DNA of 64,000 bases from NCBI GenBank assembly GCA_947495915.1, contig CANMAW010000004.1, forward strand, positions 62,001-126,000. The letters are read 5' to 3'. Below, piece by piece: positions 19,301 through 27,036 of the stretch (its first letter is position 1; every line of letters begins with the position of its first letter). The DNA is from Maribacter algarum (ex Lu et al. 2025) (nom. illeg.). Its GTDB lineage: Bacteria > Bacteroidota > Bacteroidia > Flavobacteriales > Flavobacteriaceae. The notes beneath the pieces are model-generated. The model saw only the letters and a program-made list of their open reading frames with translations. It made no database searches and was not told the origin of the DNA. Position numbers and translations under genes: made by a program.

Positions 19301-19574
19301 TGCTATGTTAGACTATTCAGATACAAAAACTGCAATTGCAGATACCTTTAAAAAATTGACTGGGCGTAGTATAGATGATAAAGAATTACAACTGTTAGCT
19401 GAATTGCAGCAAATAGAATATGAAAAATTCAAGAATAAAAAATCTAGATCTGAAGGTTGGCTAAATTCAGGAGAATTTAGAATCACCAATGCGAACGATG
19501 AAGCTTTAGTGGCTGCAAATGCAGTAATTGCGAGCACTATTATTAATTCTGACGCTGCAATAACTAAACGATAG
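16332..19574 (+). CDS. PSCyt1-PSCyt2-LamG-PSD1 multidomain haem lipoprotein
   Basis: Large exported protein of 1080 residues with the domain order found in planctomycete-type surface cytochromes. A lipoprotein signal (LFCYSCGG, lipidated C19) comes first. A PSCyt1 haem-binding domain has C53-Y-L-C56-H57 and is followed by PSCyt2/DUF1549 (about 160-370), which carries a second CxxCH, C344-A-K-C347-H348. A LamG/concanavalin-like carbohydrate-binding region spans about 460-660 and PSD1/DUF1553 about 730-1010. The two CxxCH motifs suggest c-type haem and hence electron transfer at the cell surface or in the periplasm; no activity is known. It heads an operon with DUF1501 and NHL genes inside a sulfatase-rich locus. 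Confidence 0.9.
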   Translation: MSRLLISLFALSILFCYSCGGPDMPETVQIAYDRLPEKIDFNQHVKPILSDKCYLCHGPDEAKISAGLQLHTAELAYKESENKPGSFNIVPGNTNKSMLIERILSNDPEIIMPVPASHLTLTDYEKAVLVRWIDEGAEYKDHWAFIPPTKQDPPKVTYPEKITNAIDNFVIAKLETEGLEPSKTADKEILLRRLYFDLTGLPPTLDEIAKFLEDDSPKAYEKQVDRLLSSTHFAEKMTLDWMDLSRYADTHGYTVDRYRDVSPYRDWVIKAFDENMPYDQFIRWQLAGDMMKNPSKEQILATTFNRLHPQNLEGGIVDEEFRSEYVSDRTNVVSEGFLGLTMACAKCHDHKYDPISQKNYYEMYSFFNNVNESGQIPWDWSMPVPNMQLPTKEQEQFLSYIDKLVDEKENSISKIAAAETDKAANWIDTEGYKKLYLNSAPSNLVAKVDFKNGSLNNVLNPLQKGKMNRQFAPKQIANIVDGYVGKGLELDGDAWLDLNPIGVFRRHQPFSIGIRVKLPENVENGVIFHKNYGTRLHSYRGYQLSVKENKLELIMAHVWPDNAIVELSSKEVPKNQWIQLTMTYDGSSKANGLKIYLDGEQLETSVTVDNLYKDIIFNSYEDIIYKNPIEPGLQIGARWRGKGIAGAVVDDILVFRKELNSFEVRQITNAEKTKALLAKNKHQLSTADKKELTNYYIAHHSKSYTTALNELEKTREIQIDSAERVQEIMVMKEMEKPRETFILERGLYDQYGEQVFPNTPEHIFAFPDSLAKNRLGLAQWITSKENPLTARVAVNRYWKNIFGNGIVRTVEDFGNQGELPSHPALLDWLAIEFMESGWNVKALHKLMVMSSTYKQSSFATDEIMNIDKANRLLARGPAGRLTGEMLRNNALVASGLLNRKVGGKSVHPYQPAGLWKINGAAYEEDKGEKLYRKSMYTIWKRSVPHPTIATFDAPERSFCAVRRQETNTPLQALVLMNDPTYIEASRVLGYAMLDYSDTKTAIADTFKKLTGRSIDDKELQLLAELQQIEYEKFKNKKSRSEGWLNSGEFRITNANDEALVAANAVIASTIINSDAAITKR

Positions 19575-19593
19575 ATTATTAAATCCGAATGAT

Positions 19594-21120
19594 ATGTGTT
19601 ATAATCATCATGATATTTTAAGGTCGAACAATAAAGACCTACAAGAATTAGAACGTAAAATAGATCGACGTAATTTCTTGACAAAAACCTCTATGGGGTT
19701 AGGAGCTATAGCGTTAGGTTCACTTTTAAATGCAGATAAAGCTTTTGCCTCTGTAAAAAATGGAGGAATAGACAAAGCTGGTGCAGATGCGTTATTAAAA
19801 TCATATAACAAAAATCGATTAGGACTGCCCCATCACCTGCCAAAAGCGAAACGAATTGTGTATTTGTTTCAAAGTGGTGGCCCCTCACAACTTGAAATGT
19901 GGGATTATAAACCGAAACTTAAAAACATGTTTGGCCAAGATTTGCCTGATTCTGTTCGTCAAGGTCAACGCCTTACTGCTATGAGCGCAGAACAAACAAG
20001 TTTTCCGATGGCACCTTCCATTTTTAATTTTAAACAATACGGAAAAACAGGAACATGGGCTAGCGAGTTACTTCCCTACACATCAGAGGTTGTTGATGAA
20101 TTATGTTTCATTAAATCAATGCAAACTGATCAAATTAATCATGACCCAGCCATTACCTTTATGCAAACTGGCAATCAGCTAGCAGGTAGACCATCTATAG
20201 GTTCATGGTTAAGTTATGGTTTAGGGTCAGACAATGAAAATTTACCAACATTTATAACTTTGATCACAAAAAACATGGGTGGTCAACCCTTATATTCAAG
20301 ACTATGGGGCAATGGTTTCTTACCCACAGAACACCAAGGGGTACAATTTAGAAGCGGAAAAGACCCTGTGTTGTATTTGAGTGATCCGGAGAATTATGAC
20401 GGGCATGATCGACGACAAATGCTAGATTATTTAGGAAAGTTAAATGAAGTGCAACACGACGCGTATGGCGATCCTGAAATAAATGCTCGAATGGCGCAAT
20501 ATGAAATGGCTTTTCGTATGCAAACTTCAGTTCCTGAGGTTACTGACATGTCAGATGAACCTGATTACATATTTGACATGTACGGTGAAGATAGTAGAGA
20601 CCCAGGCACATATGCAGCTAACTGCTTAATGGCTAGAAAATTACTCGAAAAAGATGTGAAGTTTGTTCAAATATATCATCAAGGTTGGGATCAACATAGC
20701 TATTGCCCGGGCGGGGTGAAAGCACAATGTAAAAGAACAGATCAAGCCAACGCTGCTTTAATAAAAGACCTTAAACAACGTGGCATGCTTGAAGACACAT
20801 TAGTTGTTTGGGGAGGAGAATTTGGTAGAACTGTTTATTCTCAGGGTCAATTAACTCCTGAAAATTACGGTCGCGATCATCATCCTAAAGCATTTACTAT
20901 GTGGATGGCGGGTGCTGGCGTCAAAGATGGCTACACCCACGGTGAAACAGATGATTTCAGCTATAATGTGATTAAAGATCCTGTGCATGTGCATGATTTT
21001 CATGCCACCTTACTGCATTTATTTGGTATTGATCATGAAAGATTGACATTCAAACATCAAGGAAGACGTTATCGCTTAACAGATGTTCATGGCCATGTAG
21101 TTAAAGATATATTATCATAA
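19594..21120 (+). CDS. DUF1501 protein, Tat-exported, alkaline-phosphatase-superfamily fold
   Basis: Protein of 508 residues of the DUF1501 family, which by fold belongs with alkaline phosphatases and sulfatases. The twin-arginine signal is IDRRNFLTK (R25, R26). Conserved family stretches include YLFQSGGPSQLEMWDYKP, INHDPAITFMQTG, VVWGGEFGRT and GRDHHPKAF. It contains no formylglycine-type CxPSR motif, so it is not a classical sulfatase. DUF1501 genes nearly always follow PSCyt/PSD1 genes, as here (19-bp gap), which suggests one complex or pathway. Substrate and activity are unknown; a metal-dependent hydrolase is likely from the fold. Confidence 0.88.
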   Translation: MCYNHHDILRSNNKDLQELERKIDRRNFLTKTSMGLGAIALGSLLNADKAFASVKNGGIDKAGADALLKSYNKNRLGLPHHLPKAKRIVYLFQSGGPSQLEMWDYKPKLKNMFGQDLPDSVRQGQRLTAMSAEQTSFPMAPSIFNFKQYGKTGTWASELLPYTSEVVDELCFIKSMQTDQINHDPAITFMQTGNQLAGRPSIGSWLSYGLGSDNENLPTFITLITKNMGGQPLYSRLWGNGFLPTEHQGVQFRSGKDPVLYLSDPENYDGHDRRQMLDYLGKLNEVQHDAYGDPEINARMAQYEMAFRMQTSVPEVTDMSDEPDYIFDMYGEDSRDPGTYAANCLMARKLLEKDVKFVQIYHQGWDQHSYCPGGVKAQCKRTDQANAALIKDLKQRGMLEDTLVVWGGEFGRTVYSQGQLTPENYGRDHHPKAFTMWMAGAGVKDGYTHGETDDFSYNVIKDPVHVHDFHATLLHLFGIDHERLTFKHQGRRYRLTDVHGHVVKDILS

Positions 21121-21141
21121 AATTTAGATTAGCACCAACTT

Positions 21142-22245
21142 ATGAAAAACAGAAGAGATTTCATTAAGAAAACCACACTGGCAGGCGCCGCAGTAGCCAC
21201 TACTCCATCATTCGGGTTTCATATCTTGAAAAAACCAAGATTAGAGCAAGAAATTGTTGGCCATGGTAACTATAAATACAAAATAGTTCGAGACTGGGCT
21301 CAAATTGGCACATCAAGACCGCTACTAAATTGTCATGAAATGGTTTTAGATAGTAAAGGTCGATTAATCATGATTGGCGATCATCCCGCAAATAATATCT
21401 TAATATTTGATAAGTCGGGTAAACTATTAGATTATTGGGGTACATCATACCCTGGAGGACATGGCTTATCTATAAATGATGAAGGAGGAGAAGACTTTTT
21501 ATATTTGACTGATTCAGGTTGGTACTTAAATAAATTTGGCAAAATGACACCTCATAATGGTCGCGTTAGTAAAACTACCGTTGACGGTAAAGTGGTTTTT
21601 GATATTGGCCATCCTCAAACCATTGGCGTTTATAAACCAGGCGACCCATTTAGACCAACAGAAGTTGCAGTTCATACTAATGGAGATATATACGTAGCCG
21701 ATGGCTACGGCATGGATTATATTATTCAATACAATTCAAGAGGTGAATATATAAGGCATTGGGGCGGTAAAGATAATAATGATCAAAACTATAACTTATC
21801 AAATGCACATGGTGTTGCTATTGACTATCGTGATTCTAACAACCCAATGGTAGTTTGCACCTCTCGTAACGAGCAAAGTTTTAAATTCTTTTCGTTAGAA
21901 GGTAAATATATAAAGACTCTACATTTACCAAACATGAAGGTCTGTCGACCAGTTTTCGATGACACCAATCTCTATGCTGGTGTTTGTTGGTCGCAACCAA
22001 AAGTTGGGAAAACCGACTGGCAAGATCATACTGGTTTTGTAACCATATTAGAAGGTGATACGGTTGTTTCAAACCCAGGAGGCACCGCCCCGGTATATGA
22101 CAAAGGTGTTTTACAAAAATCATATCAACTTGAAAGCAGGCCAATTTTTCACGGTCATGACGTTTGTGTTGATGAAGATAAAAACCTATACGTATGTCAA
22201 TGGAATGCTAACAGAACCCCTCCATTGAAACTAGAACGAGTTTAA
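21142..22245 (+). CDS. NHL-repeat beta-propeller protein, Tat-exported
   Basis: Protein of 367 residues. The twin-arginine signal is KNRRDFIKK (R4, R5). The mature part is a six-bladed propeller with NHL-like repeats such as GHGLSINDEGGEDFLYLTD, PTEVAVHTNGDIYVADGYG and VCVDEDKNLYVCQWN. Relatives include the lyase domain of peptidyl-alpha-hydroxyglycine enzymes and sugar lactonases, but no catalytic set could be assigned. Export through Tat suggests a bound metal or cofactor. It is the last gene of the PSCyt-DUF1501 operon (21-bp gap) and may be a partner of these proteins. Confidence 0.8.
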   Translation: MKNRRDFIKKTTLAGAAVATTPSFGFHILKKPRLEQEIVGHGNYKYKIVRDWAQIGTSRPLLNCHEMVLDSKGRLIMIGDHPANNILIFDKSGKLLDYWGTSYPGGHGLSINDEGGEDFLYLTDSGWYLNKFGKMTPHNGRVSKTTVDGKVVFDIGHPQTIGVYKPGDPFRPTEVAVHTNGDIYVADGYGMDYIIQYNSRGEYIRHWGGKDNNDQNYNLSNAHGVAIDYRDSNNPMVVCTSRNEQSFKFFSLEGKYIKTLHLPNMKVCRPVFDDTNLYAGVCWSQPKVGKTDWQDHTGFVTILEGDTVVSNPGGTAPVYDKGVLQKSYQLESRPIFHGHDVCVDEDKNLYVCQWNANRTPPLKLERV

Positions 22246-22304
22246 ATTAGTCATTTGTTATAGACAATTAATCAATCTCCATTTTTATCACATACATCCT
22301 TAGT

Positions 22305-22312
22305 TATATTTG
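22305..22312 (+). promoter_or_regulatory. Candidate -7 element for the sulfatase 3 operon
   Basis: TATATTTG, an exact TAnnTTTG match, in the 205-bp gap before sulfatase 3, giving a leader of about 130 nt. A good Shine-Dalgarno-like AAAGGAGA lies just before the start at 22451, unusual for this phylum. No -33 box was found. Confidence 0.4.
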
Positions 22313-22450
22313 AATCGTGCAATAGTAACCTTTTTGAACAGGTCATTTTTCACTTGATCAAAGCGTCTAAATCTATTTGCAATTCATTTAAATATAAATT
22401 GAAATGTTCACCTGCGAGCATATTTACAATTATCTAAAGGAGATTGGTTT

Positions 22451-23860
22451 ATGATTTATAATCGAAGCATCATTCTGTTACTGCTTTTTGGATTGTGTAT
22501 TTTTAAGGCTTTTGGCCAAAAAAAAGACCCTGAAAACCAAAAACCCAATATCATTGTAATACTAACAGACGATCAGGGCTGGGCTGATGTTGGTTTTAAT
22601 GGTGGCACTGACATTCCTACTCCTAATCTTGATAGAATTGCAGCAGAGGGAGTAATTTTCTCAAACGGTTACGTTTCACACCCTTATTGCAGTCCATCTA
22701 GAGCTGGTCTTTTAACAGGGCGTTATCAAGCCCGATTTGGTCATGATTGCAATATGCCATATACTGGCGAAAATGATGCGTCTATAGGCACGCCATTGTC
22801 TGAAAAGATGATATCAGAAGCATTAAAAGAGCAAGGCTACCGCACTAGTGCCATCGGTAAATGGCATGTTGGAGACCACCCTGATCTACATCCAACAAAT
22901 CAAGGATTTGATCATTGGTTCGGGTTCGCAGGAGGAGGTATGAACTATTGGGGAATACCTCAAGGCCCCCTACAAACTATTCTTAGAAATGGAAAACCAG
23001 TTCCTGAAAATGAACTATCGTACCTAACTGATGACTTTACAAATGAAGCCATACAATTTATTACAAAAAAAGAAGATCAACCGTTTTTCATTTATCTGGC
23101 TTACAATGCGCCACATGCGCCTGATCAAGCAACAGAAAACTATCTAAAAGAGACAAAGCATATTGAATACGGAGGCCGCAGTGTTTACGGCGCCATGGTT
23201 AATGCCGTTGACAATGGTGTAGGTAAAATTGATTCCACCTTGATAGCTAACAACCTAAAAAAGAACACGCTTTTAATCTATTTAAGCGATAACGGAGGTA
23301 GATCACAACACGCTGACAACAAACCCTTTAGAGGTTACAAAGGAATGATTTACGAAGGTGGTATTAAAGTTCCGTTTTTTATGACCTATCCTAAAGAAAT
23401 ATTAAAGAATCAGCATTACGACCATATGATTAGTGCTTTAGACATTTTTCCTACGGTATTAGATGCTTCAGGCGCAAATGTATCTAAAGAAAAGCAACTC
23501 GACGGCGTAAATTTATTACCCTACGTGAAAGGCACAACTAACAAACCACCACATGAAGCGCTATTTTGGCGTTCTGTAGGCGGGTTTGAATACGCTGCTC
23601 GAATAGGTGATTACAAATTATATCATAGAGCAAATGAAAAAAATCTTATGCTTTTTAATATAAAAAATGACCCTTACGAAAGAAATAATATTGCGAATGA
23701 TAATTCAGTAATCGTTCAAGAACTTGAACTGGCGTATGAAGAATGGAATGCAAAAAACATACCTCATGGTTGGGAAGATCCACATGCAGAAAATGTTTTA
23801 AAAGAACAAAATCAATTAAATGCCATACGGACAAAGGCCTTACCTCTAAAAAAAAATTAA
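22451..23860 (+). CDS. Sulfatase 3 (S1 family)
   Basis: Type I sulfatase, 469 residues, with an N-terminal signal peptide cleaved near AFGQ (about residue 23). Metal ligands D40-D41 are in ILTDDQGWAD. The formylglycine site is the canonical C80-S-P-S-R. Conserved IGKWHVGDHP, YLSDNGG and the C-terminal YKLYHR region follow. It resembles arylsulfatase A-type enzymes acting on carbohydrate sulfates in periplasm. It is the first gene of a four-gene run (sulfatase, sulfatase, GH28-like, sulfatase). Regiospecificity cannot be inferred. Confidence 0.92.
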   Translation: MIYNRSIILLLLFGLCIFKAFGQKKDPENQKPNIIVILTDDQGWADVGFNGGTDIPTPNLDRIAAEGVIFSNGYVSHPYCSPSRAGLLTGRYQARFGHDCNMPYTGENDASIGTPLSEKMISEALKEQGYRTSAIGKWHVGDHPDLHPTNQGFDHWFGFAGGGMNYWGIPQGPLQTILRNGKPVPENELSYLTDDFTNEAIQFITKKEDQPFFIYLAYNAPHAPDQATENYLKETKHIEYGGRSVYGAMVNAVDNGVGKIDSTLIANNLKKNTLLIYLSDNGGRSQHADNKPFRGYKGMIYEGGIKVPFFMTYPKEILKNQHYDHMISALDIFPTVLDASGANVSKEKQLDGVNLLPYVKGTTNKPPHEALFWRSVGGFEYAARIGDYKLYHRANEKNLMLFNIKNDPYERNNIANDNSVIVQELELAYEEWNAKNIPHGWEDPHAENVLKEQNQLNAIRTKALPLKKN

Positions 23861-23861
23861 A

Positions 23862-25553
23862 ATGAAAATTGCTTCAAAATCTCATATAAACTTAAAAACC
23901 ATTTGTCTTTCATTTTTCTTGTTGTCATTGATTCAGCTGATGACAGCTCAAGAAAAACCGAATATTATATTTATTCTAACAGATGATCAAAGTTATGGCA
24001 TGCTAGGTTGTACCGGTAATACTGTTGTACAAACTCCGAACATTGATAAATTGGCTTCTGAAGGGGTTCTATTTACAAATGCACATGTAACAAGTGCAAT
24101 TTGCACCCCGAGTAGAGCAAGTATTTTGACAAGCCAGTTCGAAAGAAAACATAATATAAATTTCAATTCTGGTACCAGTATGTCAGAAGAAGCGTGGAAA
24201 AACACGTACCCCGTAGTTATGAGAAATCATGGTTACTACACTGGATGGATTGGAAAAAATCATGTTCCTATCGGAGAAGGTGGTTATGAAAGTGGATTAA
24301 TGGAAAAAAGTTTTGATTACTGGTATGCTGGCCATGGCCATTTAAGATTTTATCCGAAGAAAATTCATGATATTTTTAAAAACGCAAAACACGACACTCA
24401 AGTTGAAGTGGTTGGTGAAGGCATTCAAGATTTTTTATCTAACGAACAAAAGTTAGAAGGCGCGGTAAAATTTATTGATCAACGACCTAAAAACAAACCA
24501 TTCATGCTATCTGTTAGTTTCAATCTTCCGCACGGAGCAGGTACTTCTACCATGGAGATGCGAGAAACTGATGATGAAATTTACCGAACATTATATCGCG
24601 ATAAAGAAATTGCTTTACCCAAAAACTATATTGCGAGAGATAGTATCAAAACTCCGAAATTACCCATTGAGATTCACCATGCTGAAGACCGGCAAGTGAG
24701 TTATGATTGGGTAAACACCCCCCAAAGTTATCAAGAACGCATGGTACGTCAATATCAGGCTATGACTGGTATTGACCGTTTGGTTGGCCAACTTCAAGTG
24801 ACATTAAAAAAGCAAAAGTTAGAAAAAAATACGATTATAATTTTCACTTCAGACCATGGTTTATTTGGTGGACAATTTGGTTTAGGTGGAAAAGCCCTAT
24901 GTTATGAAGTTGCTACTCATGTTCCGATGATTTTTTACAATCCACAAGCTAAAACAAAAAATAAAAAAAGAAAATCTGATGCGCTCGTTCAAACTATTGA
25001 TATTGCCCCTACAATGTTGTCAATGGCAGGTATTTCAATACCTGAAACTTACCAAGGAAGAGATTTAACTCCCCTTTTGAATCAAGAAAAAATTTCAATA
25101 AGAGATTATTTGTATACCGAAAATTTATGGTCAACTTCTTTTGGAAACCCAAGATGTGAATCTGTTCAAAATGCAGAATGGAAATATATTCGTTATTACA
25201 AAAACAACAACCCATCGGCACTAAACCAAATTGCGGTAGCCAAAGAAATGAATATTCCTTTAGCTAATGTATTATATCGCGTATATGATAAACAACTTAC
25301 GCTGTATAGATCTTTTGTAGAAGGTCCTCTTAATGGTGAAGAAACGGTTTATGAAGAATTGTATAATTTAAAAGTAGATCCTAATGAAACTACAAATCTA
25401 ATTGCAGATAAATCATTAAGCGAAGTATTATCAAACCTAAAGTTAGTCTGGAAACAGAAAATCATCAATGCACGAGGCACAGAAAACCCAAAAGTACTTC
25501 GGTACACGACGGATAGTACTTTTGAAAAAGGACTACTAATTGAACCTAAGTAA
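23862..25553 (+). CDS. Sulfatase 4 (S1 family)
   Basis: Type I sulfatase, 563 residues, starting one base after the stop of sulfatase 3, so the two are translationally close. A signal peptide ends near LMTAQ (residue 30). Ligands D41-D42 are in ILTDDQSYG, and the formylglycine site is canonical C81-T-P-S-R. Motifs IGKNHVPIGEGGYE and FTSDHGLFGGQFGLGGK follow. IGKNH replaces the common GKWH, marking a subfamily different from sulfatases 1 and 3. Probably acts on another sulfate position of the same glycan (inference). Confidence 0.92.
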   Translation: MKIASKSHINLKTICLSFFLLSLIQLMTAQEKPNIIFILTDDQSYGMLGCTGNTVVQTPNIDKLASEGVLFTNAHVTSAICTPSRASILTSQFERKHNINFNSGTSMSEEAWKNTYPVVMRNHGYYTGWIGKNHVPIGEGGYESGLMEKSFDYWYAGHGHLRFYPKKIHDIFKNAKHDTQVEVVGEGIQDFLSNEQKLEGAVKFIDQRPKNKPFMLSVSFNLPHGAGTSTMEMRETDDEIYRTLYRDKEIALPKNYIARDSIKTPKLPIEIHHAEDRQVSYDWVNTPQSYQERMVRQYQAMTGIDRLVGQLQVTLKKQKLEKNTIIIFTSDHGLFGGQFGLGGKALCYEVATHVPMIFYNPQAKTKNKKRKSDALVQTIDIAPTMLSMAGISIPETYQGRDLTPLLNQEKISIRDYLYTENLWSTSFGNPRCESVQNAEWKYIRYYKNNNPSALNQIAVAKEMNIPLANVLYRVYDKQLTLYRSFVEGPLNGEETVYEELYNLKVDPNETTNLIADKSLSEVLSNLKLVWKQKIINARGTENPKVLRYTTDSTFEKGLLIEPK

Positions 25554-25605
25554 GTTCCAAAGCATTTATAAACTAATCATAATTATTTCTTTTTCTAATT
25601 CGTAC

Positions 25606-27021
25606 ATGAAACAACACTGGTCAAAAAATTATAACTATCGATTTAGTTTTATTGCGGTCATTTTGATGCTACTGCTGGTAAACTGCACATCATATGATAT
25701 CACTATTGATGTAAAAACCTATGGAGCTATAGGTGATGGTATAACAGTAAACACAAAAATCATACAAAAAGCGATTGACGATTGCCATGCCAAAGGAGGC
25801 GGCACCGTTCAAATTGATGATGGCACTTATGTGACTGGAACATTATTATTAAAAGACAGTGTAAGATTACACATCACAGAAAACACTATTTTGTTAGGCA
25901 GTTCAAACCCTTTAGATTACACCAGTATTGACACGTTTATCGATGCCACCGGACAGGAAAGAGGTAATTGTTTAATAGGAGCAAAAAATGCAAAGAATAT
26001 CTCAATATCAGGTAAAGGAACCATCGATGGTAATGGTACCGCATTTTTATCTGATAATTTAAAAAAGACTAGAAAAAAGTTAGAATTAACAGAAAACCAA
26101 ACAAAAAAATTCGGCACCAATCGTCCATTTTTACTACGATTTGTCAATTCTTCACAAATTAAAATTAAACAAATAAAATTAAGACAACCTGCAGCTTGGA
26201 CCTGTCACTTTTACCAATCTAACGATATAGAAATCGATCAAATCAGTATTTATAGCCATGCTCATCGCAATAACGATGGTATTGATCTTGATTCAAGTCA
26301 TGATGTCATTATATCTGATTGTACTATAGATACAGGTGATGATGCCATTTGCTTTAAAACAACGAGTCCGAAACCCACATATAACGTACAAATAAACAAT
26401 TGCAGGTTAAAAAGTGATTGGGGTACTATTAAATTCGGAACTGAATCAATGGGTGATATGTATGATATTTCAATTAAGAATTGTAGTATCACTGATACCA
26501 AAGGTGGTGGTATCAAAATTTTAAGTGTAGACGGTGCCAACATTTACAACATTGAAATTGATAGCATTAAAATGAGTAAGACCGATATGCCCATTTTTAT
26601 TCGCTTAGGAGAGCGACTAAGAACATACAGAAACGCAAAACCACAACAAGTGGGCTCTATTGATGCCATAAGTATTAAGAATATTGAAGCTACTACTCGT
26701 AAACCTTCAAATTCAAGAATAAACCCGCCTAATGGTATGCTAATTACCGGCACTCCAAATCATAGTATCGGAAACATTTCTTTAGAGAATATTACTATTC
26801 AATTACCAGGAGGTGGCTTGTTGGCTGATACTGATATCGAGGTTCCTGAAGCGGAAACAAAGTATCCTGAATTTAGTTTTTTCGGTGTTTTACCTGCCTA
26901 CGGATTGTACGCTAGACATATTAATGAGTTAAACTTGATAAATACCACTTTTGAATTAATTGAAAAAGATGCAAGAGAAGCTTTGATTCTCGAAGATGTA
27001 AGCACATTAAATACCAACTAA
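25606..27021 (+). CDS. GH28-like (polygalacturonase fold) lipoprotein
   Basis: Right-handed beta-helix glycosidase of the GH28/pectin-lyase-like group, 471 residues from the ATG at 25606. A longer frame from the TTG at 25540 would overlap sulfatase 4 and bury the signal peptide. The lipoprotein signal is LMLLLVNCTSYD. Early KTYGAIGDGITVNT is the usual start of the fold. The putative catalytic acids are in NNDGIDLDS and TGDDAICFK, matching the GH28 pattern NxD...DD. Characterised GH28 enzymes cleave galacturonic-acid or rhamnose-type alpha-linkages in pectins. In a sulfatase operon the target may be a uronic-acid or deoxysugar linkage in a marine sulfated glycan (inference). Confidence 0.85.
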   Translation: MKQHWSKNYNYRFSFIAVILMLLLVNCTSYDITIDVKTYGAIGDGITVNTKIIQKAIDDCHAKGGGTVQIDDGTYVTGTLLLKDSVRLHITENTILLGSSNPLDYTSIDTFIDATGQERGNCLIGAKNAKNISISGKGTIDGNGTAFLSDNLKKTRKKLELTENQTKKFGTNRPFLLRFVNSSQIKIKQIKLRQPAAWTCHFYQSNDIEIDQISIYSHAHRNNDGIDLDSSHDVIISDCTIDTGDDAICFKTTSPKPTYNVQINNCRLKSDWGTIKFGTESMGDMYDISIKNCSITDTKGGGIKILSVDGANIYNIEIDSIKMSKTDMPIFIRLGERLRTYRNAKPQQVGSIDAISIKNIEATTRKPSNSRINPPNGMLITGTPNHSIGNISLENITIQLPGGGLLADTDIEVPEAETKYPEFSFFGVLPAYGLYARHINELNLINTTFELIEKDAREALILEDVSTLNTN

Positions 27022-27036
27022 TTTTCAGCACGAACC

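Noticed and set aside
19313-19811. Minus-strand ORFs across the PSCyt/DUF1501 junction
   Set aside because: Antisense to two well-supported genes and without recognisable domains or signals.
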